Assembly: GCF_036195045.1 (NCBI RefSeq)
Contig: NZ_CP108100.1
Location: 6,014,001 to 6,078,000 of the forward strand
Length of the DNA stretch: 64,000 nt
Source of the DNA: Streptomyces sp. NBC_00236
GTDB lineage: Bacteria > Actinomycetota > Actinomycetes > Streptomycetales > Streptomycetaceae
Direction of reading: 5' to 3'
The position numbers and the translations under genes are program-made. Below the pieces are notes generated by a model that worked only from the letters and a program-made list of their open reading frames with translations, had not been told where the DNA came from and ran no database searches. Shown here in pieces: positions 26,871 to 35,495 of the stretch; within the stretch, counting starts at the first letter, position 1, and every line of letters begins with the position of its first letter.

Positions 26871-28217
26871 TCAGTTGTAGCCGAAGCCCGCCGGGAGCGG
26901 AGAGGGGCGGAACAGACGGGCGGGGACGGCGCCTGCCAGGGCCCGGTAGCCCGCGGGGTTCAGATGGAGATGGTCGCCGACGTCCAACGAGGGGTGCAGC
27001 GCACGGGGGTTGTGCGGATCGCGCGCGGCACGGTCGAAGTCGATGACCGCGTCGAAGCGGCCGCCGGTACGGATCCAGGCGTTGACCGCCTGGCGGGCGC
27101 CCTCGCGGTAGCCCTCCGCGTCGTCGTAGCCGGTGTTGCCGCCGAAGGGCGTCAGCGTCGCCCCGTACACCCGGATCCCCAGGGCGTGGGCCCGGGTGAT
27201 GATCTGGTCGTACGCCGCGATGACGTCGTCCGCCGCCTGCTTCTGGGCGGCGGGGGTGGCGGGCGCCGTCCCGAGGTCGTTGACGCCCTCGAAGACGATC
27301 AGTCGGTCGACGCCGCTCTGGGACAGTACGTCGCGGTCCAGCCGGGCCAGTCCGTTCGGGCCCAGGCCGTCGTTGAGCAGGCGGTTCCCGCCGGCCGCCT
27401 GATTGACGACCGAGGTCCGCACCGGGCCCGCACCGGCTGCCAGCCGCTCCTGGAGCACGTCGGGCCAGCGGTCGTTCCCGTTGGTGGTGGAACCCCGGCC
27501 GTCGGTCAGCGAGTCGCCGAGCACGGCCGTCGCCGACGTGTCGCTCCTGGACCAGACCTCGACGCCGCTGAGGAGGTACCAGTGGTCCGTGGTGGTGGCC
27601 CCGGGCAGATCCGGATCCTGGACGTGGTCCCCGGACCGGAGGTAGGAGGTCGTACGGGAACCGGGGTGCGAGGTGAGGGCGGTGGACGCCTGACCGGTGG
27701 CCAGGTAGACCGTGGCCGTCAGGTTGGAACCGGGTGCCAGCCGGAAGTCCAGCGGATCGGAGACGGCCTGCGCGCCGGCCGGGACGGCCACCGAGGAGCC
27801 GCCCCCGAAGGTCACCCTGCGCGTGGTTCCCTCCCGGATGGCGCCGGTGCCCGCCCGGCCGTCCAGCGGCAGCGCCACGGACACCTTGGTGATCGGCAGC
27901 ACCGCGCCGCCGAACGCGTTGGAGAACCGCAGCCGGATGTGGTCGCCGCCCGCCGAGACGTGGACGGTCTGTCGCAACGTCGTGTCCGTCAGGACGGCGT
28001 CGTCCTGGGTGAACGGCGCCGGCGGCATGTTGGACGGCTCCGTCAGTTGCGGCATCGACGTCCACGCGGCCACCCAGTGCGCGTTCCGCTCCCGGGGCCC
28101 GGGAGCGTGGTCCGCCCCTGCGCCCTCGCCGGCCCCGAGCGCCGGCGAGGTGGCGGTCAGGGAGGCGAAGAGCGCTCCCGCGGTGAGCAGGCTGATCAGT
28201 GACGATCTTCGGTTCAT
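26871..28217 (-). CDS. Secreted SGNH/GDSL-family esterase
   Basis: 448 residues from the ATG complementary to 28215-28217, with SD AGAGGG about eight bases before it. A Sec-type signal peptide (RRSSLISLLTAGALFASLTATSPALG) ends near residue 28. The catalytic domain in the second half has the GDSL block GDSLTDG (Ser236), GVNDLG (block III Asn) and DHLHLNP (Asp415, His418), a complete SGNH hydrolase set. The N-terminal half is a beta-rich domain common to this family. It probably removes acetyl or other acyl groups from an external polysaccharide or lipid. A palindrome resembling a LacI-family operator lies 150 bases upstream, hinting at sugar-controlled expression. It is monocistronic. Confidence 0.9.
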   Translation of the reverse strand: MNRRSSLISLLTAGALFASLTATSPALGAGEGAGADHAPGPRERNAHWVAAWTSMPQLTEPSNMPPAPFTQDDAVLTDTTLRQTVHVSAGGDHIRLRFSNAFGGAVLPITKVSVALPLDGRAGTGAIREGTTRRVTFGGGSSVAVPAGAQAVSDPLDFRLAPGSNLTATVYLATGQASTALTSHPGSRTTSYLRSGDHVQDPDLPGATTTDHWYLLSGVEVWSRSDTSATAVLGDSLTDGRGSTTNGNDRWPDVLQERLAAGAGPVRTSVVNQAAGGNRLLNDGLGPNGLARLDRDVLSQSGVDRLIVFEGVNDLGTAPATPAAQKQAADDVIAAYDQIITRAHALGIRVYGATLTPFGGNTGYDDAEGYREGARQAVNAWIRTGGRFDAVIDFDRAARDPHNPRALHPSLDVGDHLHLNPAGYRALAGAVPARLFRPSPLPAGFGYN

Positions 28218-28553
28218 GGATGTGTTCCCTCTGTGCGGTGGGGAAACGGGATTGCGCCGGGGAAGCGCGATCAAGCGCAAAGCGTCCATGTACGCGGACG
28301 GCATCCCCATCCATGCGCCCGCCGGACCACGCGGCAGGCTAGTCCCTCCGATAGTTGCGGTCAATCATTCGAAATGTTTCGACACATCGGGGGTCGGGCC
28401 CTCCTCGGCCGGTCGCGCACATCGGATCCGCCCCGTCCTCCTCCGCCCCCTACCGCGGTAGCACCCACACATTGGCTCCCGGGTATGACGCCCGCCGCCC
28501 GTCCGTTCCCGCACGCTCCATCCCGTCAGCACGAGCATCGCGAAGGGCAGAGC
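28218..28553. other. Divergent promoter region, esterase and ABC exporter
   Basis: 336 bases between two divergent genes. It contains the palindrome at 28369-28382 and no gene; the open frames crossing it are upstream extensions of the ABC genes. Base composition dips around 28350-28385. Confidence 0.6.
28369..28382. promoter_or_regulatory. Palindromic operator candidate TCGAAATGTTTCGA
   Basis: Six-base arms TCGAAA and TTTCGA around a two-base centre. It resembles the CGAAA-TTTCG palindromes reported upstream of xylan-degradation genes in actinomycetes and bound by LacI-type regulators. It could act on the esterase (150 bases away), on the ABC exporter (172 bases away), or on both. Confidence 0.5.
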
Positions 28554-29378
28554 ATGAGGCTACGCAGCGGCAAGCAGCAGCAGACGGACGAACGCCCGGA
28601 CGCCCCGGGCACTCCAGGTCTCGCCGTCGAACTGCGCGATGTCCGGCGGCAGTACGGCCGCGGCGCGGGCACCGTGCACGCACTGGCGGGCGTCGACCTC
28701 GCCCTCCCGCGCGGCACCTTCACCGCGGTCATGGGCCCGTCCGGGTCCGGCAAGTCCACGTTCCTGCAGTGCGCCGCGGGCCTGGACCGGCCGTCGGCGG
28801 GCTCCGTGCGCCTGGGCGGTACGGAGATCACGGGCATGGGCGAGAACGAGCTCACCGAACTGCGCCGCAGCCGCCTGGGCTTCGTCTTCCAGGCATTCAA
28901 CCTGCTGCCCTCCCTCACCGTGGAGCAGAACGTGCTGCTGCCCATGCGTCTGGCCGGTCGGCGCCAGGACCGCGGCAGAGCGGCCGCGATGCTCACCCAG
29001 GTCGGGCTCGCCGACAAGGCGAAGCGCCGCCCCGGCGAGCTCTCCGGCGGCCAGCAACAGCGCGTGGCCATCGCCCGCGCCCTGATCACCGGCCCCGACG
29101 TGGTCTTCGCCGACGAGCCCACCGGAGCCCTCGACACCGGCACGGCCACCGAGGTCCTCGGCCTGCTCCGGCACGCCGTGGACACCCTCGGTGCCACCGT
29201 CGTCATGGTCACCCACGACCCGGCCGCGGCCGCCTGGGCCGACCGCGTACTGTTCCTCGCCGACGGCTCCTTCGCCGACCGCCTCGACCGGGGTACGCCG
29301 GAGCGGATCGCGGCCCGGATGACGGCGCTCACCGCCCGTACCTCCCGCCCGGACACGACGGTGGGGGCATGGGCATGA
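28554..29378 (+). CDS. ABC transporter ATP-binding protein, MacB/LolD type
   Basis: 274 residues from an ATG preceded by GAAGGG. Walker A GPSGSGKST, signature LSGGQQQRVAIARAL, Walker B VVFADEPTGALD and the H-loop MVTHD are intact. The sequence is of the MacB/LolD class that powers FtsX-type permeases, which usually work by mechanotransmission to export peptides, antibiotics or lipoproteins rather than by carrying substrate through a channel. Its TGA overlaps the ATG of the next gene (ATGA), so the two are translationally coupled and form one transporter. The substrate is unknown. Confidence 0.93.
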   Translation: MRLRSGKQQQTDERPDAPGTPGLAVELRDVRRQYGRGAGTVHALAGVDLALPRGTFTAVMGPSGSGKSTFLQCAAGLDRPSAGSVRLGGTEITGMGENELTELRRSRLGFVFQAFNLLPSLTVEQNVLLPMRLAGRRQDRGRAAAMLTQVGLADKAKRRPGELSGGQQQRVAIARALITGPDVVFADEPTGALDTGTATEVLGLLRHAVDTLGATVVMVTHDPAAAAWADRVLFLADGSFADRLDRGTPERIAARMTALTARTSRPDTTVGAWA

Positions 29379-31879
29379 GGATCGTCCCCAACGGGCTCGC
29401 CCGGGCAGCCGTCCGCTTCAAGCCCGCGTCGTTCGCCGGGACCTTCGTCGCGCTGATGATGTCCGCGCTGATCGTCACGGCCTGCGGCATCCTCCTCGAG
29501 ACCGGCCTGCGCGCGTCGGTGCCCGCGGAACGGTACGCGCAGGCGCCGGTCGTCGCGGCGGCCGACCAGTACGAGTACGTCGTGACGGGCAGCGGCGAGG
29601 ACCGCGAGGAAGAAGCGGTCCCGCTGCCGGACACCGCACGGGTCGACGCCGCGCTGGCCGACAGGGCCGCCGCCGCGCCGGGCGTGGCCACGGCCGTCGC
29701 GGACCACACCTTCCCGGTGCGGGCCGGGGGCGGCGCGCTCACCGCGCACGGCTGGGGCGCGCACGCCTTCACCGGCACCGCGCTCACCTCCGGGACCGCG
29801 CCCCGGACCGGCGAGGTCGTCCTCGACACCGCCGCCGCCCGCGCCGCGAAGGCAGCCGTCGGCGACACCGTCGCCCTGCGGACCGCCGCCGGGCAGCAGG
29901 ACTTCCGCGTCGCCGGCCTCGCCGAGGCCGGGCCAGGGGACACCGCCCGGAACACCGGCACAGCGGGCGCCCTCGCCTGGTTCGCCGACGCGCAGGCACC
30001 CACGCTCGCCGGCCACCCCGGCAAGGCGGACGCCATCGCCGTCCTGGCGCAGCAGGGCACCGATGCCGACACGCTCGCGGGCTCCGTGAGCAAGGCCCTG
30101 GCCGGATCCGGCGCCCAGGTGCACGTCGGCGACGACCGCGGCGCCATCGAGGACCCGGGCCTCGGCTACGCCAAGGACACGCTCGTCGGGATCGGCGCCT
30201 CCTTCGGCGGCATCGCCACCATCGTCGCCGTCTTCACCGCCGCGGGAACCGTGACCCTGTCCGTGTCCCAGCGCGCCCGTGAGTTCGCGCTGCTGCGCGC
30301 CATCGGCGCCACCCCGCGCCAGATCCGCCGCGCGGTCGCGGCCGAGGCGCTGCTCGTCGCGCCGCTCGCCGGGATCATCGGCTGCCTGCCCGGCATCGGG
30401 CTCGCCCACTGGTGGTTCGGGCAGTTGCAGGACCGCGGTGCGATCCCGCAGGCCGTGCAGGTGCACGTGTCCGGGCTCCCGATCCTCGCCGCCGTCGGCA
30501 CCGGTCTGCTCACCGCGCTCGGCGCGGGCTGGGCGGCCGGCCGCAGGCCCGCGAAGATCAAGCCGGGACAGGCGTTGTCCGAAGCGTCCGTGGAACGGCT
30601 GCGGCCCGGTGTGGTCCGGACCGTACTGGGTCTCGGCGCCCTCGTCGGAGGCGCGATTCTCACCGGCGTCTCCGCCAACTCCACGGGGGACGACGCGGCC
30701 GGCGCCGCGCTCGGCGTCGTCATGCTCTTCATGCTCTCCGTCGGGCTGCTCGGCCCTCTCGTGGCGCGTGTGTGCGCGGGCCTCTTCGGCCTCCCGCTGC
30801 GCGGCGCCGGCCCGGCCGCCGGACTCGCGGCCGCCAACTCCCGTACCAACGCCCGCCGGCTCGCCTCCGCGATCACTCCGATCGTGCTGGCCACGGCCTT
30901 CTCCTCGACCCTCGTCTTCATGCACACGAGCGAGAACCACGCCGCCGACAAGCAGTTGCGGGCGGGCATCACCGCGGACCACGTGGTCACGGACCCCGCC
31001 GGGCTCCCGGTCGACGCGGCGGCCCTGGCCGCCCGCGCGCCGGGTGTGGAGACGGCCGTCGGACTGCTGAACACCCAGGTGCTGGTGCCGGTCGGCTCCG
31101 GGGAGTTCAAGGCGCTGCAGGGCGCGGCGGTCCAGGGCGTCACCGGTTCCGGCGCCGAGCTCGCGAAGGTGCAGGACCTGGACGTACGAGAAGGCAGCCT
31201 CGACCGGCTCGGCAAGGGCCGCATCGCCATCGACAGGACCCTGGCGGACTCGGCGGACGCCGGTGTCGGCGACCGGCTCCCGCTCTACCTCCCGGACGGC
31301 ACGAAGACCGCCCCCGAGATCGTCGCGGTCTACGGCCGCGGTCTCGGCCTGGCCACGGTGACCATGGACCGGCCGTCCCTGGCCGGGCACGTCACCTCGG
31401 CCTTCGACAGCACGCTGCTGGTACGCGGCGGCTCGGCGAAGTCGCTCACCGCCCTGGGCGCGGTCACCGACGCCTCCGGCTACGCCACCGAGCAGGGTCT
31501 CGACGCGAAGCTGGGCGCCTGGTCCAACTACATGATGGCCGCGGTCCTCGGCGGCTTCGCCGCCGTCGCCGCCGTCAACACGCTCGTGATGACGGTCCTG
31601 GACCGCCGCCGCGAACTGGGCACCCTGCGCCTCATCGGCTCCACCCGGCGCCAGGTCCTGCAGATGCTCCGCTGGGAGAGCCTGCTGGTCTCCACGGTGG
31701 GCGTCGCCCTCGGCACGGCGATCGCCGCGGCCACACTGATCCCGATGATGCACGGCATGACCGGTGAGGCACCCTACGTACCACCGCTCCTGTACGGATC
31801 CTTTGCCGCAGCCGCCGGCGGCCTGACCCTGCTCGCGATGACGCTGCCCGCGCGGGCGGCACTCCGCCGCTGGTCGTAG
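29375..31879 (+). CDS. ABC transporter permease with two FtsX domains
   Basis: 834 residues from the ATG at 29375, which overlaps the upstream stop; an ATG at 29369 is two codons earlier. A first membrane helix lies near residues 22-40, followed by a large external domain (about 45-265). The first FtsX core with three helices is at about 270-390 (GASFGGIATIVAVFTAAG then REFALLRAIGATPRQIRR). A middle membrane segment and second external domain follow, then a second FtsX core at about 720-830 (AVNTLVMTVLDRRRELGTLRLIGSTRRQ). The fused two-half layout lets one chain serve as the whole permease with the ATPase dimer upstream. Probably an exporter for a peptide or lipid; no dedicated regulator sits beside it. 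Confidence 0.92.
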   Translation: MRIVPNGLARAAVRFKPASFAGTFVALMMSALIVTACGILLETGLRASVPAERYAQAPVVAAADQYEYVVTGSGEDREEEAVPLPDTARVDAALADRAAAAPGVATAVADHTFPVRAGGGALTAHGWGAHAFTGTALTSGTAPRTGEVVLDTAAARAAKAAVGDTVALRTAAGQQDFRVAGLAEAGPGDTARNTGTAGALAWFADAQAPTLAGHPGKADAIAVLAQQGTDADTLAGSVSKALAGSGAQVHVGDDRGAIEDPGLGYAKDTLVGIGASFGGIATIVAVFTAAGTVTLSVSQRAREFALLRAIGATPRQIRRAVAAEALLVAPLAGIIGCLPGIGLAHWWFGQLQDRGAIPQAVQVHVSGLPILAAVGTGLLTALGAGWAAGRRPAKIKPGQALSEASVERLRPGVVRTVLGLGALVGGAILTGVSANSTGDDAAGAALGVVMLFMLSVGLLGPLVARVCAGLFGLPLRGAGPAAGLAAANSRTNARRLASAITPIVLATAFSSTLVFMHTSENHAADKQLRAGITADHVVTDPAGLPVDAAALAARAPGVETAVGLLNTQVLVPVGSGEFKALQGAAVQGVTGSGAELAKVQDLDVREGSLDRLGKGRIAIDRTLADSADAGVGDRLPLYLPDGTKTAPEIVAVYGRGLGLATVTMDRPSLAGHVTSAFDSTLLVRGGSAKSLTALGAVTDASGYATEQGLDAKLGAWSNYMMAAVLGGFAAVAAVNTLVMTVLDRRRELGTLRLIGSTRRQVLQMLRWESLLVSTVGVALGTAIAAATLIPMMHGMTGEAPYVPPLLYGSFAAAAGGLTLLAMTLPARAALRRWS

Positions 31880-31890
31880 TCCACACAGAC

Positions 31891-31927
31891 GGGGCGGGAG
31901 CCGGGGCATCGTGCCGGCCCCCGCCCC
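31891..31927. terminator. Terminator hairpin after the FtsX permease gene
   Basis: GGGGCGGG (31891-31898) pairs with CCCGCCCC (31920-31927). Inside it GCCGG pairs with CCGGC around a nine-base loop, with one A-C mismatch. It begins 12 bases after the permease stop. Confidence 0.7.
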
Positions 31928-31937
31928 GCCTGCCCCG

Positions 31938-32054
31938 TCAGACCTTGATGGCCACGATGGCGTCCGGGGCGTGCTTGTGGCCGTGCGGTCCGGCCGCGGC
32001 CGGGAGCCTGCTCGCGTGGCGGGCGACGGCTTCGCCGGGCGGGATGATGTTCAC
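31938..32054 (-). CDS. Possible 38-residue ORF or gene remnant
   Basis: A GTG (complement of 32052-32054) opens a frame of 38 codons ending in TGA at 31938. About nine-tenths of its third positions are G or C, like coding DNA, and the composition drops to random further upstream in the same frame. The peptide begins MNIIPPGEAVARH and is His-rich at GPHGHKH. The start shares the 12 bases GTGAACATCATC with the 3' end of the adjacent sdaA gene. No SD and no known family are visible. It may be the decayed tail of a larger gene rather than a working one. Confidence 0.3.
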   Translation of the reverse strand: MNIIPPGEAVARHASRLPAAAGPHGHKHAPDAIVAIKV

Positions 32055-32150
32055 GCGGAGACGGCGTGGTCGAAGCGGGCCTGGCCGACCATGGACCTCC
32101 ACCCCTGTCCCAGGGAGGTGCCAGGGGCCTTCCGCCGCGTAAACAGGGAT

Positions 32151-32192
32151 GGCCCCGACCAGCGCTGAGATGGAAAAGCACTGGTCAGGGCC
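32151..32192 (-). terminator. Terminator hairpin after sdaA, stable only as minus-strand RNA
   Basis: A 15-bp stem, 32178-32192 with 32151-32165, and a 12-base loop, eight bases beyond the sdaA stop. In minus-strand RNA two pairs are G-U wobbles. In plus-strand RNA those positions would be C-A mismatches, so the structure is oriented to serve sdaA. Confidence 0.75.
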
Positions 32193-32199
32193 CATCCTC

Positions 32200-33582
32200 C
32201 TAGCACTCGATGATGTTCACCGCGAGGCCGCCACGGGCGGTCTCCTTGTACTTGACGCTCATGTCGGCACCCGTCTCCTTCATGGTCTTGATGACCTTGT
32301 CGAGGGAGACCTTGTGGCTGCCGTCGCCGCGCAGCGCCATCTTCGCCGCGGTGACGGCCTTCACCGCCGCCATGCCGTTGCGCTCGATGCACGGGATCTG
32401 GACGAGGCCGCCGACCGGGTCGCAGGTCAGGCCGAGGTTGTGCTCCATGCCGATCTCCGCGGCGTTCTCGACCTGTTCCGGAGTGCCGCCCAGGACCTCG
32501 GCGAGGGCGCCCGCGGCCATCGAGCAGGCGGAGCCGACCTCGCCCTGGCAGCCGACCTCGGCGCCGGAGATGGAGGCGTTCTCCTTGAACAGCATGCCGA
32601 TGGCGCCGGCCGCCAGGAGGAAGCGGACGATGCTGTCGTCCTTCTCCGCCTCGGTGGCGCCGCCGGCCGCGAAGTTCATGTAGTAGTGCAGCACCGCCGG
32701 GATGATGCCGGCCGCGCCGTTCGTCGGGGCGGTGACCACCCGTCCGCCCGCGGCGTTCTCCTCGTTGACCGCCATCGCGTAGAGGGTGATCCACTCCATC
32801 GCGTGGGTCTGCGGGTCGCCCTCGGCGCGCAGCTGGCGGGCGGTGTTCGCGGCGCGGCGCCGGACCTTGAGGCCGCCCGGCAGGATGCCCTCGCGGGACA
32901 TGCCGCGGGAGACGCACGCCTGCATGGCGCGCCAGATGTCGAGCAGCCCGGCGCGGATCTCGTCCTCGGTGCGCCAGGCGCGCTCGTTCTCCAGCATCAG
33001 GGAGGAGATCGACAGACCCGTGTCCCGGGCGAGGCGCAGCAGCTCGTCGCCGGTGCGGAAGGGGTGCCTGAGCGCCGTGTCGTCGGGGACGATCCGGTCC
33101 TCGCCCACCGCGTCCTCGTCCACGACGAAGCCGCCGCCGACCGAGTAGTACGTCTTCTCCAGGAGCGGGGCGCCCTCGTGGTCGTACGCGAAGACGGTCA
33201 TGCCGTTGGCGTGGTACGGAAGCCTCTTGCGGCGGTGCAGGACCAGCTGCTTGTCGGCGTCGAAGGCGATCTCGTGCATGCCGAGGAGGTTGATCCGGCC
33301 GGTGGTGCGGATCGCCTCGACCCGGTCGTCGGCCGTCTCGACGTCGACGGTACGGGGGGACTCGCCCTCCAGGCCGAGCAGCACGGCCTTGGGGGTGCCG
33401 TGGCCGTGGCCGGTGGCGCCGAGCGAGCCGAAGAGTTCGGCGCGTATCGAGGCGGTGTGGGCCAGCAGGCCCTCGTTCTTCAGCCGGCGTGCGAACATAC
33501 GGGCCGCGCGCATGGGGCCGACCGTATGGGAGCTGGACGGGCCGATGCCGATCGAGAACAGGTCGAAGACCGAGATGGCCAC
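32200..33582 (-). CDS. sdaA: L-serine ammonia-lyase (L-serine dehydratase), iron-sulfur type, single chain
   Basis: 460 residues from a GTG with SD AGGAG seven bases upstream. It deaminates L-serine to pyruvate and ammonia in the cytosol. The N-terminal beta-domain starts [21 protein letters not shown], a hallmark of the family. The alpha-domain holds the cysteines expected to bind the oxygen-sensitive [4Fe-4S] cluster (in SACSMAAG and LTCDPVGG...PCIERN). It is a single-chain enzyme like E. coli SdaA, not the two-subunit Bacillus form. It follows glyA in the same direction across 154 bases that contain a strong hairpin, so it may be expressed from its own promoter or by read-through. In context it completes a glycine to serine to pyruvate route. 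Confidence 0.96.
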   Translation of the reverse strand: MAISVFDLFSIGIGPSSSHTVGPMRAARMFARRLKNEGLLAHTASIRAELFGSLGATGHGHGTPKAVLLGLEGESPRTVDVETADDRVEAIRTTGRINLLGMHEIAFDADKQLVLHRRKRLPYHANGMTVFAYDHEGAPLLEKTYYSVGGGFVVDEDAVGEDRIVPDDTALRHPFRTGDELLRLARDTGLSISSLMLENERAWRTEDEIRAGLLDIWRAMQACVSRGMSREGILPGGLKVRRRAANTARQLRAEGDPQTHAMEWITLYAMAVNEENAAGGRVVTAPTNGAAGIIPAVLHYYMNFAAGGATEAEKDDSIVRFLLAAGAIGMLFKENASISGAEVGCQGEVGSACSMAAGALAEVLGGTPEQVENAAEIGMEHNLGLTCDPVGGLVQIPCIERNGMAAVKAVTAAKMALRGDGSHKVSLDKVIKTMKETGADMSVKYKETARGGLAVNIIEC

Positions 33583-33670
33583 GGGGTGACTCCTAAGGGT
33601 TGGTAGACGCCGTTGTCTGCCGGGTGGTGCGGTACGGGCGGGGTGGGCCCGAAGAGCGAGGACAAGGGAT

Positions 33671-33708
33671 GGGGCACCGCGCTCACTGTTCAGTGTGCGC
33701 GGTGCCCC
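33671..33708 (-). terminator. Strong hairpin between glyA and sdaA
   Basis: A 12-bp perfect stem, GGGGCACCGCGC (33671-33682) with GCGCGGTGCCCC (33697-33708). The apical part adds a 5-bp CACTG/CAGTG helix. It lies 28 bases beyond the glyA stop and should end or attenuate the riboswitch-controlled transcript before sdaA. Confidence 0.75.
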
Positions 33709-33736
33709 GCCCCGAAGTGCAAATGTGCCGGTTCGG

Positions 33737-34996
33737 CTACTTCACACCGGGGTACAGCGGGAACTTCTCGGCGAGCGCGACGACGCGGGCCTTCAGGTCG
33801 TCCGCGTCGTAGGACGGCTTCAGCGCCGAGGCGATGATCTCGGCGACCTCGGTGAAGTCCTCCGTCCGGAAACCGCGGGTGGCGAGCGCCGGCGTGCCGA
33901 TCCGCAGACCCGAGGTGACCATGGGCGGCCGCGGGTCGTTGGGGATGGCGTTGCGGTTGACCGTGATGCCCAGCTCGTGGAGCCGGTCCTCGGCCTGCTG
34001 GCCGTCCAGCTCGGAGTTGCGCAGGTCGACGAGGACCAGGTGCACGTCCGTACCGCCGGACAGGACGGAGACACCGACCTCGGTGACGTCCGGCTGCACC
34101 AGGCGCTCGGCCAGGATGCGGGCGCCGTCCAGGGTGCGCTGCTGGCGCTCCTTGAACTCCTCGGTCGCCGCCACCTTGAACGAGACGGCCTTGGCCGCGA
34201 TCACGTGCTCCAGCGGACCGCCCTGCTGGCCCGGGAAGACCGCCGAGTTGATCTTCTTGGCGAGCTCCTGGGTGGAGAGGATCACACCACCGCGCGGACC
34301 GCCGAGGGTCTTGTGCGTGGTGGTGGTGACGACGTGGGCGTGCGGCACCGGGTTGGGGTGCAGGCCCGCGGCGACCAGACCGGCGAAGTGCGCCATGTCG
34401 ACCATCAGGTACGCGCCGACCTCGTCCGCGATGCGGCGGAAGGCGGCGAAGTCGAGCTGGCGGGGGTAGGCGGACCAGCCGGCCACGATCAGCTTCGGCT
34501 TGGACTCCTTGGCGAGGCGCTCGACCTCGGCCATGTCCACGACGCCCGTGTCGTCGACGTGGTACGGGACCACGTTGTAGAGCTTGCCGGAGAAGTTGAT
34601 CTTCATGCCGTGGGTCAGGTGACCGCCGTGGGCCAGGTTCAGGCCCATGATCGTGTCGCCCGGCTTCAGCAGCGCGAACATCGCGGCGGCGTTGGCCTGC
34701 GCACCGGAGTGCGGCTGCACGTTCGCGGCCTCGGCGCCGAAGAGCGCCTTGATGCGGTCGATCGCGATCTGCTCGACCACGTCGACGTGCTCACAGCCGC
34801 CGTAGTAGCGGCGGCCGGGGTAGCCCTCGGCGTACTTGTTGGTCAGGACGGAGCCCTGGGCCTCCATGACCGCGACCGGAGCGAAGTTCTCCGAGGCGAT
34901 CATCTCGAGGGTGGACTGCTGACGGTGGAGCTCGGCGTCGACAGCGGCGGCGACGTCCGGGTCCAGCTCGTGGAGGGAGGAGTTCAGAAGCGACAT
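33737..34996 (-). CDS. glyA: Serine hydroxymethyltransferase
   Basis: 419 residues from the ATG complementary to 34994-34996, with AAGGGA upstream. It is a PLP enzyme interconverting glycine plus 5,10-methylene-tetrahydrofolate with serine. The PLP-lysine motif [10 protein letters not shown] (Lys229) and the N-terminal IASENFAP segment are intact, and the length is standard. Longer in-frame starts exist, but family similarity begins at [13 protein letters not shown]. It lies 19 bases after gcvH in the same operon, consistent with using the one-carbon unit made by the glycine cleavage system to turn a second glycine into serine. Confidence 0.97.
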   Translation of the reverse strand: MSLLNSSLHELDPDVAAAVDAELHRQQSTLEMIASENFAPVAVMEAQGSVLTNKYAEGYPGRRYYGGCEHVDVVEQIAIDRIKALFGAEAANVQPHSGAQANAAAMFALLKPGDTIMGLNLAHGGHLTHGMKINFSGKLYNVVPYHVDDTGVVDMAEVERLAKESKPKLIVAGWSAYPRQLDFAAFRRIADEVGAYLMVDMAHFAGLVAAGLHPNPVPHAHVVTTTTHKTLGGPRGGVILSTQELAKKINSAVFPGQQGGPLEHVIAAKAVSFKVAATEEFKERQQRTLDGARILAERLVQPDVTEVGVSVLSGGTDVHLVLVDLRNSELDGQQAEDRLHELGITVNRNAIPNDPRPPMVTSGLRIGTPALATRGFRTEDFTEVAEIIASALKPSYDADDLKARVVALAEKFPLYPGVK

Positions 34997-35015
34997 CAGG
35001 TGGTCCCTTGGGGTC

Positions 35016-35393
35016 TCAGTTGCCGGAGAACGCGGTGTACTCGTCGGCGGAGAGCAGATCGGCGGGCTCATCCGTGACGCGTACCTTGAACAGCCAGCCG
35101 CCTTCGAACGGAGCGGAGTTCACCAGGGACGGGTCGTCCACGACGTCCTGGTTCGCGGCCGTGACCTCGCCGGTCACCGGCGAGTACAGGTCGCTGACCG
35201 ACTTGGTCGACTCCAGCTCGCCGCAGGTCTCGCCCGCGGTCACCGTGTCACCGACCTCGGGAAGCTGGGCGTAGACGACGTCACCGAGCGCGTTGGCCGC
35301 GTACTCCGTGATGCCGATCGTGGCCACACCGTCCTCGACGGCCGACAGCCACTCGTGCTCCTTGCTGTACCGCAGCTGCTGGGGGTTGCTCAT
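35016..35393 (-). CDS. gcvH: Glycine cleavage system H protein
   Basis: 125 residues, the standard length. It carries the aminomethyl intermediate between the P, T and L proteins on a lipoyl arm. The lipoylated lysine is Lys64 in [14 protein letters not shown], and the surrounding biotinyl-lipoyl fold is complete. It is in operon with gcvT upstream (102 bases) and glyA downstream (19 bases). The P and L subunits are not in this window, so they must be encoded elsewhere. Confidence 0.97.
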   Translation of the reverse strand: MSNPQQLRYSKEHEWLSAVEDGVATIGITEYAANALGDVVYAQLPEVGDTVTAGETCGELESTKSVSDLYSPVTGEVTAANQDVVDDPSLVNSAPFEGGWLFKVRVTDEPADLLSADEYTAFSGN

Positions 35394-35495
35394 GACCTGA
35401 ATTCTCCTGTACGCGGGGGAGTGCTGATGAACGATGGTCTTACGGTGTGAGACAGGACTGCGTCACGTACGCAGCGCCCGTCGCGCCCTGTGGTT

